Positions 24,815 through 41,949 of a DNA stretch of 64,000 nucleotides are shown piece after piece. Position 1 is the first letter of the stretch; each line of letters opens with the position of its first letter. A program made the translations under genes and the position numbers. Under the pieces are notes generated by a model. That model saw only the letters and a program-made list of their open reading frames with translations. It was not told where the DNA came from and searched no databases. Origin of the DNA: Zygnema cylindricum (lineage: Eukaryota; Streptophyta; Zygnematophyceae; Zygnematales; Zygnemataceae); contig JBBHKE010000855.1 of assembly GCA_037447655.1 (NCBI GenBank), forward strand, positions 124,001 to 188,000. Reading direction: 5' to 3'.

Positions 24815-25750
24815 AAAAGGTTATATAACTTTGAGACCTCCATTGGTCCTCAGAGTAGGCAACTCTCAAGAAGCTTATCTAGTTAGTGTCGACTCCAAGT
24901 TGATACAAACCCAAATGATTGACCCCTTGACAATCAGAACCCCAATACAATTTCACCCCTGTGAAATAAGATTTTTTGTGTGCTCAGTTCCACCACATAA
25001 TGCAAAGTTAGTATATGAGTTTTGGACACATTCACCCACTTTGACTTTCCCTTATAAATGCAGCCACCTTGGCAAGCAAAAACTCTAACCGATTACACCC
25101 CTCTTTAGCCTGGACTCCCTTAAGTCCGCAGCAAAAAGAATCACTGAATTTGGTCAACCGAGTGAGTTGTAATTAAATGGCAAAGTTTGCCTATTTATAA
25201 AGGTGCTCTATGGGAGAAAAACAGCTACATACCAAAATTATTCTAAGTCCTAAATCCCCTCTCTAAGCCCCATAGTAATAAGGTACGGACCGATCGTAAG
25301 ACTGTACCGTACAATAAAGTACATGTATCGACCTACTTCCTGTACGGTCCATGTACGACATCGCCATGATGTGACATTTGTCACATCCAAAATTGTCATC
25401 TCGCGTTCGCAGATCGCGCGATCCTCTCAGATCATGCCACGTGTCATCCGAAGTGGCGGTGCGCAAAAACGCCAAGTCGCCCACTCCGGAATCTCGGCTC
25501 GCACCACGGCCGTTCGATGAAGACCGACATTTAAAATTGGTCGTCTAAATAATTGCGCGGTATTTGTTTCACGTTTGAAACGAATGCGCGATATCCGTTT
25601 CGAGATAATCCGTAGTCCGTACAATATAAACTGTATCTATGTCTTACTATCCCGTTAAATGAATTAGTCTAAATGTTTGAATTTTTATATTTATCGTATT
25701 CTATTTCTAACGTTGGTCCTAATACAACCTGTCTCTCTCTTTGTGCAGCA

Positions 25751-26611
25751 TAGGCAGCCATGCCTTTAGCTTCCTCTCCAACCTTCAGTGACTGCGACAA
25801 GTGTGGGGGTTTGGAGATTGGTGGGAAAGGCAGGCTGCCTTTGCTGACTTCCTCTTTTTGATTTTCCTTTATTCAAACCTAGAAAATGCATACATCTCAA
25901 CAGGTTCAACTAGTGCCCCCCCATAAAAAATACTGTTGATTGTCGAAAGAAACTTTAAAATAGTTAAAAAAAGTTATACATTTTTATTTTTACTCGTGTT
26001 GTGTACGTGTAAAAAGGACAATGTAGTACACAGCACGCCACAATGCACAGCGAAAATCACCAAGGATCTTCCCGTAGCAACACTAGGAGCACACAGCACT
26101 GGCAGACAAGGTTGCGCTTTATTACTTGGAAGAGAGTACAAGGTTGCGCTTGCTGCGTAGGTCTACTTCCCGTCCTCTATTTACAAGCCTACCTGACTAT
26201 TTAAACAAGCTAGCTGCTAGTCAACCTAGTACGATACAACAGTACACGTGGACCTTCCCGGTCAACCTAGATCTATCCAACATTCTTCAAGAACTATACC
26301 GCTCATTTTACATTCTGCGGCGTTGCTATGCTGCGCTGCTATGTTGTGGCGCTTCTAAGTTGCTACGCCGCTAAGTTGCTATGCTGCTACGCTGCGTTGG
26401 TCTGGAATCGCAGCTGCGTTGTTCTGGAACCGCAACTATAGCAGCCTAGCCCTAGCCACTAAGTACCCGATGTTGATATTTGAGTATTTTCTAGGTATGT
26501 ATTAGGATAGAAAAAGAGCTGAGGTGGTCTGCCTCTAACTCCCCTATCCAAGCCCCCACACTTGTTGTAGTCACTGAAGGCTGGATAGGGAGCTTGAGCC
26601 ATGGCTGCCTA
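25751..26611. mobile_element. Foldback-like element with arms of about 72 bp
   Basis: Arm 25751-25822 (TAGGCAGCCATG...CTTCAGTGACT...CAAGTGTGGGGG) is inverted at 26541-26611. The interior of about 720 bp is non-coding, with a patch of short GCTGCTATG-type repeats near 26320-26400. No target duplication is evident. Confidence 0.5.
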
Positions 26612-26640
26612 GGCTCTCTAGAGAAGACATGGGGTGAATT

Positions 26641-26745
26641 AGGTAGACTTACCAAAAGTTAGTTGACGGACCTAGGAATTGAACCTGGTACCTGCCGTCC
26701 GTCAATCTGCATTAGCCGTTAGCTCTAGCCGTTAAGTCTAGGAAT
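26641..26745 (-). repeat. tRNA-like (possible SINE head)
   Basis: On the minus strand, GGTTCAATTCC resembles a Pol III B box and follows GGCTAGAGCTAACGG, a loose A-box candidate, at tRNA-like spacing. The acceptor stem does not pair properly, so it is not a functional tRNA. Confidence 0.35.
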
Positions 26746-27450
26746 GATATTACGATATATAAATATATAAATCTTTATATGTAGATAAATCTGTTTAACG
26801 GCTTATAGATACTTTGTACATAGATACAGTTTGATTTAGTACGAAGTACGGTATGTGGACAGAACGGATACCGCGCATTTGTTTCGATAGCGAAACATTG
26901 TTTCGATAGCGACCATTATCGCAGCTGCTAATCCGGAATGAACTTTTGGCGGCTTTGAGACATTGCTGCAAGCAATGTCACGTGGCGCCACATCATTGGA
27001 AGCCTGAAAAGATGGGAGGAGGAACCATGGCTCCCAGGCTGACAGGCGTCAACCAGAAGGCCATGTCGTGCAATGGCCGTACAAGAAGTACACCGGCCAC
27101 TGTACCTTCTTGTACTGTACATCATTGTCATTGGTCTAGGGTTCAGTAGAAGGTAGCTGTGAATAGGGGTTTAGGGACTTAGAAGTTTTTGAGGCGCCTC
27201 TCTCCAGATGACCTTTTGTATTTATAGGCCACCATTGGCCAACCATAACTTACTGCTCAGAGGAGCAAACTCAGTGATTCATTTTGCGTTCGGCTCAGCG
27301 GAGTTGAGTCCTCACAGGGGTAAGGCTGGTCAGAATACTTGCGTGCTAGGTTGGCACTTATTCATTGGGAAAGTTTAAGGTGCACACATTATCCTAGAGG
27401 CTTTATATAGGCTGTTTATTTTGTGGGTCAATGGAGACCACAGAATTGCA

Positions 27451-27538
27451 GATTTCAGCATTGGTGGATATTTGGATGAAGGTAAAATTTGGACCGAATC
27501 AAAATTTTATAACATTTGTTAAAACTATCCATTTTGAC
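27451..27538. repeat. Dispersed repeat, copy 2
   Basis: Second copy of the repeat at 24728-24814, same orientation. Confidence 0.7.
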
Positions 27539-27626
27539 TAGCGTCCGTACTAGCAGCCGCTAACACCACCATCGCTGATAGCGCGCACGGAAACGCCGAC
27601 AACCGGTAGAAAATACAGATTTGTTG

Positions 27627-28806
27627 CATAGTTCAAAAGTAGGTGAAAGTAGGGCAGTAGGCCCTAGTTGTTCAATACGCTCGATTTTTTCCTTTTTTCC
27701 TGTTTCTACGTATTGTACGTGACTTTTCAAAAAATCGCAAAAAAACGTATAATTAAACTGAAACTGGAAATTTACGGAAACCTATAAAAAAATTACGGTA
27801 ACACTATGATAATTTACGGAAACTGTACGGATTTTGACGAAAAGATCGATGCACGTATCGGTACTTTCTGTTCTGTAAATTGATCAGAATGTACACAGAA
27901 ATGTATGGAAATTTATCGTCACGTCTACGGACATTTCCAAAAAGAGACGTTGCGACGTCACACTATTTGAGGGCAGTAAGTTCAAAATGTGTACGGGCGT
28001 CTTCTTAAATTTTCGAAAAGAAGCGGCCATAAATACATCAACAGTTGAAAGCGAAAATTCAAGGAAGTCGCCATTACCGACGCTCTCGGAGAGGTAGAGA
28101 GAGAAGGCCATGGCTGCCTGTCCGTGAACGACAGACAATTTTATTCTGACAAAAAATGTCTGTGAACGATATACAATTTTATTCTGACAAAAAATAAATG
28201 AGCGTTTTGCAGGAGTGAACCTGGGCCCACGTATGTAGGTAGATTCTGCTCATTTGATTGACCGTAACCTGTTGATGTAGATATTGTAACGTATACTTAA
28301 GGTGTGATAATTGTTTCAATACATGTTATTTTTTACCGCTCATTTGACGGAATGCGAGCAAACTGCGGTACATGTTCAATTCAAATTTTTTAACATGTAC
28401 GGATTTGTACGGAAAAAAAATCATTAACGTTTTTTACGATTTTTTCAAATCGACCTCTCCAGTTTCTACGTATTGTACGCGCGTTCGAATCGTGCGTAAA
28501 ATGCATTTTGAACAACTATGCAGTAGGCCCATACAATATGCCTATTGTATGCAAAACATACAATATGACCTTAAGACCCATATTGTATTCGGACATATTT
28601 GGACAAATTAAAACATTCGGACCAAAAATTGGACCAATTAAAACATTCACACCAAAATTTTTTAAATACACCGTCAGATTCGGACGATCGGACGGTCGCT
28701 GATCAAAGGTGCGATCTAAGAAGATCACATGAAAACCCCATAACACAACTTACGATAAAGGCGTCGACCAAAGGCATACCAAAAAAACGCCTAATTTTGA
28801 ACTATG
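27627..28806. mobile_element. hAT-type MITE, family F, split by a family B element
   Basis: Ends CATAGTTCAAAAGTAGGTG and CGCCTAATTTTGAACTATG. The 8-bp duplication is ATTTGTTG at 27619-27626 and 28807-28814. Family B sits inside at 27663-28520. The part of F outside the insert matches 53709-54070, including ACAATATGCCTATTGTATGC. Confidence 0.9.
27663..28520. mobile_element. hAT-type element, family B, nested in family F
   Basis: Left CCTAGTTGTTCAATACGC, right TTTGAACAACTATG. The 8-bp duplication CAGTAGGC lies at 27655-27662 and 28521-28528. It closely matches 37843-38625. Non-coding; contains a B-box-like AGGTTCACTCC on the minus strand near 28215. Confidence 0.9.
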
Positions 28807-28814
28807 ATTTGTTG

Positions 28815-30756
28815 ATATGGTCGACCGCGTGACATGGCGCCGGTATCAATGTTTTCACTTCAGCTCTCACGGGCCGTTTGCATGCGAGCCTAGCCTCCCT
28901 TTCTGTTTTTCTGTGTGCCGTTTCTGTAGCCGTTGGATGCCCAACAAAAACGTCCGTGCCGCTCAGTGTACGGACAAATACGACTGACAGCTCACTGCCG
29001 CGCTAGAATCAACACCATTTGTCAACAAACTATCCAACACGTGTGACTATCGGCCCGTGGAGCACTTCGAGATTTCATTGTGTCCGTTGTCATGTCTTAC
29101 TCCTCGCGCCTCTTACGGTGCCTTGTCTGTACTCAAACGGCAAACTCAATAAACGGACAGCCGTGGATCTTCAAATCGAACGGTCGGATCCTGAAAACCT
29201 GCGCGGCTTGGTGAAGAACTTTAAGACACTCTCAACCGTGGATCACGAAAACAACGGCTAGATCCTGAATTACCGCGCGCGGTTCTTCCGCCCGTTCGCA
29301 AGTAGACGCTGTGCTTTGTTGTCGCTGGACACATTGCCGTACGACTTCCTCATTTGATGTATGTGATGCATGGATCCATGACATGCACCAAATCTTTCCT
29401 ATGACTCAAATTGCAGTGCCATTCTCTCATCCTATATCTTCTTTGTTATTCAATCCATTCCCGTTCTCTTCCTGAGATTGCCTGTTCTCACTCTCGCGAA
29501 ATCCTTAGTCCGCTTTTCGTTCATTCTTACAGGTTTGTTTCTCTCTCTCTCCTTCTCCCTCTCCCTCTCCCTCGCTCTTTCTCATTTTTCGTTTCCTAGA
29601 TACAACAATTTTATCTTTAATGGTTATTAAGTTATGGTTTTCTCTGTTGTTCATTTGTTTTTCTGTTTTTATTACTTTTTAATTTTCTCATACAAGGAAA
29701 GACCATTTTCCTGCCATTGTGTTCTTGAAGGACGTATTTTCTTCTTCATACTAGCCAGTTTTGCAGCTACTTTTGTATTCATTTTTACGAATGTGACTGT
29801 TACAAAACAAAACTTATCACATAAACCTTAGTTTTTTCTTTTTTATCCTCTTGCGGAGGGAAGAAACCTTTTGTCTCCTTCTGTAGTCATTTTCTTGCTG
29901 CTTGTCTGCATTTCGGTTTCCGGAGCTTGAAAATGTGTAACATAAAGATATTTTTTTTAGACGGACTTTCCATGACTTACTTTCATTGTCTACACGTGTC
30001 AGTTTGTCTTTTGTGCCAAAATTCGGTCAATCTGGCTCACAACTTGCCAGTTGTCCTCTGAATTTCATACAAAGCCTTTGTGTAATTTTTAGATTCTTTA
30101 GGACAGCTGCGAAAGTGAGTAGTGCTACTTGTTTTTTAATTTCCTGTAAATACTATAACGTTTTGCATGAATAACACATAGTTTTAATTCGGAATTTTGT
30201 TTTCTTTGTTCGTTTCTGTCTGTATTTTTTGAGCAACAGGCGAAGGCAGCTGCAATTTTGGACGAAAACAAACCGATGGAAAACAAAATGGCAACCAAAG
30301 GTTAGTTGAAATTATATATTTTGTAGTTGGAATTACACAGTTTTTAGTTAAGGTTCAACAGTTCTTAGTTGAAATCGTACATTTTTTAGTTTAGGTGATA
30401 TTGTACAAAGTACAGCTGGCACAAAGAGTTATTTGACAACTAAGTAAACAACATGGCATAAATGTTTAAACGTTTTATAAAAATAAGCTCAAAATAAAAC
30501 TCAAAATACAGCTGTAAAAAGTGAAACTTAAACGCGTCCTTTTACAGCAATACATTTTTCTTTCTGTCTCCACAGCTATTCATTTAATTTCCAGTCGGCA
30601 TTTCTGTATCCTATGTTTGTACTCTGTCCTGTTCTGATTGTTCTGTTCCGCTCCTCTGTACTTGTTTCATTTTTTTTTTTGGAAGTTACTCGTGCCACGA
30701 GCCATGCTCAGAAAAATCGTCGAAAGATCGTTGATGTCTGACATCTGGCTGGTGCT
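28815..30756. other. Stretch upstream of the tentative plus-strand gene
   Basis: Has a pyrimidine-rich tract (29540-29590). A possible untranslated exon at 30241-30301, bounded by CAACAG and GTTAGT, could splice to 30686. No recognised protein. Confidence 0.3.
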
Positions 30757-35478
<4,722 letters not shown>

Positions 35479-35536
35479 TAGCCAGGCCTTATTCTATAAC
35501 TAAAGGACATACATGGCATCTTTCATTTGCCTGGAA

Positions 35537-35684
35537 GTCTGTTTATTTTTTTGCTTTTAGGAAGTCAATCAAATGCTTATCTTTTCTGAAAATGGTAAGT
35601 GCTTTTGGCAGTCTGTTTATTTTTTTGCTTTTAGGAAGTCAATCAAATGCTTATCTTTTCTGAAAATGGTATGTGCTTTTGGCA
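35537..35684 (+). repeat. 74-bp tandem duplication carrying an exon-like 34-nt segment
   Basis: Units 35537-35610 and 35611-35684 differ at one base. Each has TTTTTTTGCTTTTAG, then GAAGTCAATCAAATGC..., then AATG/GTAAGTG (unit 1) or AATG/GTATGTG (unit 2). The bounded segments are 35561-35594 and 35635-35668. Confidence 0.85.
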
Positions 35685-36754
35685 GCTGGTGCATTTTCTT
35701 TATTGAAAGGGAAATATTTGGAGGGATGTTTTTCATGAGGTCTTTTGACTTGAGGTTGTTCTTTTCCTACCGGGCACAAAACTGTAGAGCGAATCACTCA
35801 TACCCTTTTTAATCATTACCAGTAGTTTGGTGCCGTAAGAAAAAAAGAGGTTGTATTAAGTCTCTTAACAATGATCAATTCCGATACCGAAGTAGAAGTG
35901 GTAGAGTATACCTCAATTGGACCCGTTCCCCAATACAAATATTTCGAATAGTCGGTGGTAGTAGTAGGAGGAGGAGAAGACGGTTTTGAACTGAACCAGA
36001 TTTTCGAGAAAAAGGGCAAAAACTAAAAGGGTACCATTGATCTGAATAATCATAGGGAAATTAAAATCTCTTTAAATAGGTGCGTCAATTTGACTTTCTG
36101 CAGAAAATTGCGAACGTTCCAATACAGTCTTTGACATAATCTTCAATCATTTGTGAAATCACCAGTATTTTATGAAATCGCGGAATCTTTTACAAAATTT
36201 ACTACTCTTTTTCAAAATTATTCATCTTGTACGGAATCATTTAATATTTTACAAAATAGCCAATTTTGTACAAAGTTTCCAATCTTTTTACGGAACTGTA
36301 AATACGTCGAACCAATGCAATGTAATGTAACATGATGTGATGCGATGAAAATTCATATATTTTGGAATATCGTTGTTGTATTATACCTTACAGTACCACT
36401 CAGAGCTTAAAATATGTATCCGGTGATAAACCGACCTGAAGCAATTATAGGAAAGAGTCTTTATTGCAAAAATTGCGATGGTAAAACCATCTGTGTACAA
36501 AAGAATCTGTGACCAGTAAAACCCAAAATGATGTACTTTTAGTTATTATGTGAATACGTCCTCAATAATCATCCCAACCCAGACCTTAACGCACACAAAC
36601 TATGAGGCAGAAGCGCTTTACGAGAAATATCCGGACCTCAATCTATGCCACGCGTTTAATGCTCATAAAGTTGTGATACTGTGATTGTACCCATGCCCTC
36701 AATGCAGATCTCGGTCCTAACACCTGAAAGATCTGGAAGAAACAAGCAAGAGCG

Positions 36755-37030
36755 TCAACCCCAGTTTCCCCTACGGACAACGGACAACGTGAAATTGAAG
36801 TGTTTAGGTTTCCAGTTAAAAGTGTCAGAAATCCTTACTAGTTCAGGTTCGTCATAAACAGTCGGCTGCATGATCAAACAAATGGAGTCTCCATTCGGGT
36901 GTAGCTCACCCGCACGCCACAATTTGACGTCAGCATACGTCAAGCCGTGGTCCGTCATCCTGACGTCAAATGACACGTCATGTAACGTCCGTCGCATATT
37001 CCCCGAAAAAGAATCAAGCAGGAAATTCAA
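36755..37030 (-). CDS. Unrecognised ORF, possible gene fragment
   Basis: An open frame with protein-like composition (MRRTLHDVSFDVRMTDHGL, LTYADVKLWRAGELHPNG) ends in TGA at 36755. It begins about 10 bp from the right-hand family A element at 37042, so that insertion may cut a longer exon. No family recognised; it could be chance. Confidence 0.25.
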   Translation of the reverse strand: MNFLLDSFSGNMRRTLHDVSFDVRMTDHGLTYADVKLWRAGELHPNGDSICLIMQPTVYDEPELVRISDTFNWKPKHFNFTLSVVRRGNWG

Positions 37031-37041
37031 GCATTCAACGC

Positions 37042-37546
37042 TACACCGCGAATCGTAATTAGAGTAAATTACTCTAATTCGGTCGCTCGAAATTTCGACT
37101 CTATCACATGAAATAGAGTAAATAATTCTAATTTTTTCATTATTCTATTTAAGGTAAAGTTTAATTAGCGTTTTTAATTCTAATATAGGTTCGTTTTAAA
37201 TAGTGTGGAGAACGGACGACCTCCGATCGTGAAAAATTGTACTTCATAAAGTAAAAAAGTACAAATAATGATTTAATACAGGCCGTTATCATGTACATGC
37301 GTTTTAACAAACCGCGTAGTGCGAACGTCATAGTGACGATAAACTGTACGTTTTGCCAAATTCTGTACGAATACCTTATTTACAATAGAGGATATTAGCG
37401 TGCCAAATTAGAGTACTTAAATAAATTAGAGTAAACTTCATAGTTGAAACAGTTGTATCACACAAATTAGCGTTCATTACTCTAATTTGTTTTTTTAGTT
37501 TTTGTACTCTAATTTTTTCATTACTCTAATTACGATTCGCGGTGTA
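37042..37546. mobile_element. TA-TIR MITE, family A, TTAGAGTAAATTACTC type
   Basis: Ends TACACCGCGAATCGTAATTA and TAATTACGATTCGCGGTGTA. Its subterminal palindrome TTAGAGTAAATTACTCTAA is shared with 63348-63956. Non-coding. Confidence 0.88.
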
Positions 37547-37842
37547 CTGTACTGTAGTTCGAGGCGGCCGACAGCTCGTTTTCTGCGATTGCGTGTCACC
37601 TTATCTAACCGTTGGATTCGTTAAATGTTTGTCCTAATCTTTTTTTCCGAAACTGATTGGACAATTCATATATAATATGCGGTCTTCCAAAAAACCCATA
37701 CGATATGCACACGCCAAACCCTATGCATACTTTTTAAATATGGGGTCGTGGACTCGTGGGGGTATTTCAATATGCCACAACAATTGGGACGACTATATGA
37801 GTATATGGGGCTTTTCGGAAGCGTATTATACTCGGAAAAACC

Positions 37843-38625
37843 CCTAGTTGTTCAATACGCGCGGTTTTTTACTTTTTTCGGGTTTCTACGTATTGTACGT
37901 GACTTTTCAAAAAATCGCAAAAAAACGTCTACTGTAAACTGAAAGTGAAATTTACGGAAAGACAAATAGACAAATTACGGTAACTGTACGAATATTTACG
38001 GGAACTGACGGAAATTGACGAAAAGATTCGATGCACGTATCAGTACTTTGTGTTCAGTAAACTGATCAGAATGTACACAGAAATGTACGGAAATTTATCG
38101 TCACGTCTACGGACATTTCCAAAAAGAGACTTTGCGGCGTCACACTATTTGAGCGCCGTAAGTTCAAAATGTGTATGGTCGTCTTCTTTAAATTTTCAAA
38201 AAGAAGCCGCCATAAATACTTCAACAGTTGAATGCGAAAATTCAAGGAAGACGCCATTACCGACGCCACGGCAGTAGTTATACAATTTTATTCTGACAAA
38301 AATAAGCGTTTCGTAGGAATTATACCTGGGCCTACATGTGCCCCTTGCACCTGCTGAAAGAATTGATCGTAACCAATTATATAGATGTTCCGATGACCGC
38401 ATGAGGTGTGATAATTATTTAAATATATGTTGTTTTATACCGCTCATTTGACGGAAAGCGTACAAACTGCGGTACATGTTCAATTCAATTTTTTTAACAT
38501 GTACGAATTTGTACGGAAAAAAAATTCATTAACGTTTTTTACGATTTTTTCAAATCGACCTCTCCAGTTTCTACGTATTGTACGCGCGTTCGAATCGTGC
38601 GTAGAATACGTTTTGAACAACTATG
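37843..38625. mobile_element. hAT-type element, family B
   Basis: Left CCTAGTTGTTCAATACGC, right GTTTTGAACAACTATG. The 8-bp duplication GAAAAACC lies at 37835-37842 and 38626-38633. Very similar to 27663-28520. Confidence 0.9.
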
Positions 38626-38633
38626 GAAAAACC

Positions 38634-39565
38634 CATAGTTGTTCACGGCGATTAGTGCGAACGTACCGTACGCGACGAATTATACGTAACAAACGCATTG
38701 AACCTTTTGATCAAATCGCAAAAAATCGTTAATGAATTTCCTTCCGTACTATTCCGTACATAGAAAAACAAAAAACTATTACATATAACGCAGTTTGCAA
38801 GTTTTTCCCGTTAAATGAGCGGTAAAACAGTAAACTCTTTATATTGTTATCACACTCTTCGCTAGTGTCGGTAATTTTTCACCAACTGGTAGCCCAGTCG
38901 TTCACCTTAGGGTACGCTACGCACTTGACGTACCCGGGTTCGAATGTCACGAATGTAAAATTTTATGAAATTTCGTCTGTCCGAGCCTATCTGACTGACA
39001 GACATGGCCGCCTTCTGACAGACAGACATGGCCGCCTTCTGTCTGCCTTCTTTCTCTATCTCGCAGACAGCGCATTACTCCAAAAAAAAAAAATACAGAC
39101 CAAGAACAAATGACATTTTCACATTCAGCACTTGCACGACATAGAAAAACAAGATATTTAAAAAAGATCAATCACATTAATAAAAAAAAAATACATCATT
39201 TTCGTCTATCTCTATGGGGAAGCGGCTTCCTCGCGGTTTCGTTTTCAATGTTCCATGGCGTCTTCTTTCAAAAAAAATTGAAGAAGACGCCCGTACAAAT
39301 TTCAAACTGAACGCGCGAAATTATTGTGACGTTCAACGTCTCTTTTCGAAAATGTCCGTACATTTTCGATTATATAACGTACAACTTCCGTGGTATTCCT
39401 GTTCAGTTCCGTAAAAAAATGTACAGTTACAGTAATTTGTTTACAGGTTTACGTAAATTTTCAGTTGCAGTTTACAGTACACGTTTTTTTGCGATTTTTC
39501 AAAAGTCACGAATTATACGTTTCAATCGGAAAAAAGGAAAAAATAGCGCGATTTGAACAACTATG
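38634..39565. mobile_element. hAT-type element, family B, opposite orientation
   Basis: Starts CATAGTTGTTCACGG directly after the duplication of the previous copy and ends GCGCGATTTGAACAACTATG. Its sequence is the reverse complement of the other copies. Flanks GAAAAACC and CTTTGAAG do not match, so no target duplication is left. Contains a tRNA-like B box GGGTTCGAATG at about 38937. Confidence 0.8.
38895..38950 (+). repeat. tRNA-like sequence inside family B
   Basis: GTAGCCCAGTCGTTCACC (A-box-like) and GGGTTCGAATGTC (B-box-like) stand about 35 bp apart. Equivalent but weaker B boxes lie in the copies at 27663 and 37843. Not a complete tRNA. Confidence 0.35.
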
Positions 39566-41756
39566 CTTTGAAGGTAACGGTAAGTTTTAAAGGAAGGTAC
39601 AGTATGGGACTCATTGATGACACGCGGCAGATTTATAGTTGTCATAGTGGAGACAGCCCGCGATCATAATCACATTTCGTTGATCTTTTTGTACTACAAG
39701 ATCCAAAAAAATGTTTTGTAGGAGGGAGCACGTCGCGATAAAACGCTAGTGCGTGGCGGTAGAAAACAAAATTTTCGGTTAAACCAAGTGAACAAACAAC
39801 ATAGGAAGCCCCCCTAAGACCGTGAACGCCTGTATGATGAGAGTGCCTTTCCAGCGAGTTGAAACCTGGAGGTTCCGGAGTTCAAATCTTGTCGACGTCA
39901 AATTTCCAGCTTGACAGCTGGTTAAACGAACTCGGCGGCGCAAAATTTCCAGACGTTTGTACTCTCTGCTGAAAATTACTGTAGTTTTTTTTCTAAACTC
40001 GCTGTGCCGCTAATTGTTTTCGGTTCAATTGCATGGAAGTACGGTATCAAAGGTACCTTCACTTCTTTAAGCTTTTGTTCTCATTGATGCAAATTCTTCA
40101 ACCAACAATTAATTGGTCGCATAAAATTCTGTTGCGATGGCATTGGCTTCAACATTCCCAACCATTGCAATCATAAGGTTTTACTTTTTAGGGTTTAAGG
40201 TTTTTTAGCGTTTTTTTGGGTTATTTAGGGTTTTTTTAAGTTTCTAGTTTTGACCTGATGGAACGTCAGCGCGTGACAAAACTGTCTTGATGGAACATCA
40301 CCCTAGAGTTCGTACAATTCTTAATGGTAAAAATTTGTGCGGGAAATTTCGTGCAGCTGTGGGAACTCTTCGCACGGAAAATTTTAATCGCGGACGCCGG
40401 GCTCCGCATGAAATTATTGCACGTTTTAAACCAGAGGATCAAACGTTTTAATTTTGTGTCGCGACATTTTCTGTCAGTCTCCGTGGAAAGAGGAAAAACA
40501 TATTTTACAGTATTGACGGTTAAACCACATAAAAAAGCTGCCGCAGTCCCAGCACTGGACCGAGAAAATAGCGTCATTAATTTTAAAGGTACTAGGTACA
40601 CACTCCTAATTTGAGTTTTGACACCACATTTCTCTCCTGAAGCCACTCCTCGCTTTGTCTCACTCAGATTGTATAAATATATTGTTCACTTTCGATTTCA
40701 CTCAAACATTGTCGCACTGTACTTTTTTTTGCTGTACTTTTTTGCTGTACCATATCGAAAATTCATCCAGTCGTGACCTGGAACTCTGACCGCATTATCG
40801 TACCGAATCTCGAAAGAATCTAATCCCGGGTCAACGATCTGACGGTCGTCACCATAGGATTACTACAGTACTCTCCCGCAGACGCGCACGGGCGCTGCCC
40901 CGAACCCTCCGTTTCTTTGTCGTCCAGCTGGGAGTTGTCGATAGCCCATGGAAACGTTATCCCGGCTGTCAGCAATGCCTGCGCGGCAAGTTTTTGAGCG
41001 GATTGTCAACGACAGCGAGAGTTCCATATTTATCGGATAAAATCCTGACCGTCCGATCTATGTTTGGATGATTCTCGTGCGCCGTGAGCTGTCCCGGTCA
41101 ACATTTGACGTCAAGTCCGTCGTAAAACAGGTTTTCGGAATCCAGACAATTGTGACGGCCTGTGGAAAATTTTAACAGTATCGATGAGAACAGCTACAGC
41201 GCTCCTGTTAGAAATTTATGTCGTCATTAAATGATGATGATGCAAATGATGATGATTACAGCGACTATTGCACTGTTGTCCACTGAGAAAGCAATACGTG
41301 CCAAAATCCCAAGCTTTTGGGAAACGGCCTTTCCATTCAAGAGACTGGATTAATGACCGACTATTGTCTATTTTGTCTACTAGAGTCGGTCTTTTACTTC
41401 TCGACTTTGACGACAAATTTCATGAACCCTGTTTTTGCTAAATACTGAATCTAAACTTTTGAACCTAAACTTCACATTTTCGTGCGCTCCAAGAGCCTAA
41501 GAGATTATTGTAGATGCCACTTCCTCTCATAACAAATAAATCATGCATGTTTCCAGTTACTAAAGCAATTATTGCAATTATTGATGCATAATTTCAATTA
41601 CTTTGAATATTAAGCGATGTTTTTTTCATTAAGACTGCATTTAGATGAATCGAGAAGATAAAGATAATTGTAGCAAATAATTAGACCGCAATTGAAAAAA
41701 TACATCTATGTATGTACATTTGAATGCTGCCATCACAAGGTAGTTTTGTGGAAAAC
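39566..41756. other. Intergenic stretch, nothing recognised
   Basis: Degenerate telomere-like TTTAGGGTTT units at about 40188-40240. TGATGGAACATCACCCTA near 40293 resembles the end of the TTA-target element at 5572. A B-box-like GAGTTCAAATC is near 39880. No gene supported. Confidence 0.4.
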
Positions 41757-41949
41757 TACACCGCTCAACGTTATTAGCGTTAAAGAGTTATTAGTGTTAT
41801 GCGAAATTATAATTAATAATACGAATTTAGTGCAAGGAGACGTGGCAGATTGTAGTCCACGTCCTTAAATAACTCTATTTTGTGATTTTTGGCCAAAAAA
41901 AGTCGCGACCGAATTAGTGTTATTAACACTCAGAACGATGAGCGGTGTA
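41757..41949. mobile_element. TA-TIR MITE, family A
   Basis: Ends TACACCGCTCAACGTTATTAG and CTCAGAACGATGAGCGGTGTA. Family core in reverse (GACGTGGCAGATTGTAGTCC). Non-coding. Confidence 0.8.

Noticed and set aside
38895-38950. A functional tRNA gene
   Set aside because: Only A- and B-box-like motifs; no acceptor stem pairing or clear anticodon arm.
40188-40240. Interstitial telomere
   Set aside because: TTTAGGG units are few and irregular; chance or decay cannot be excluded.
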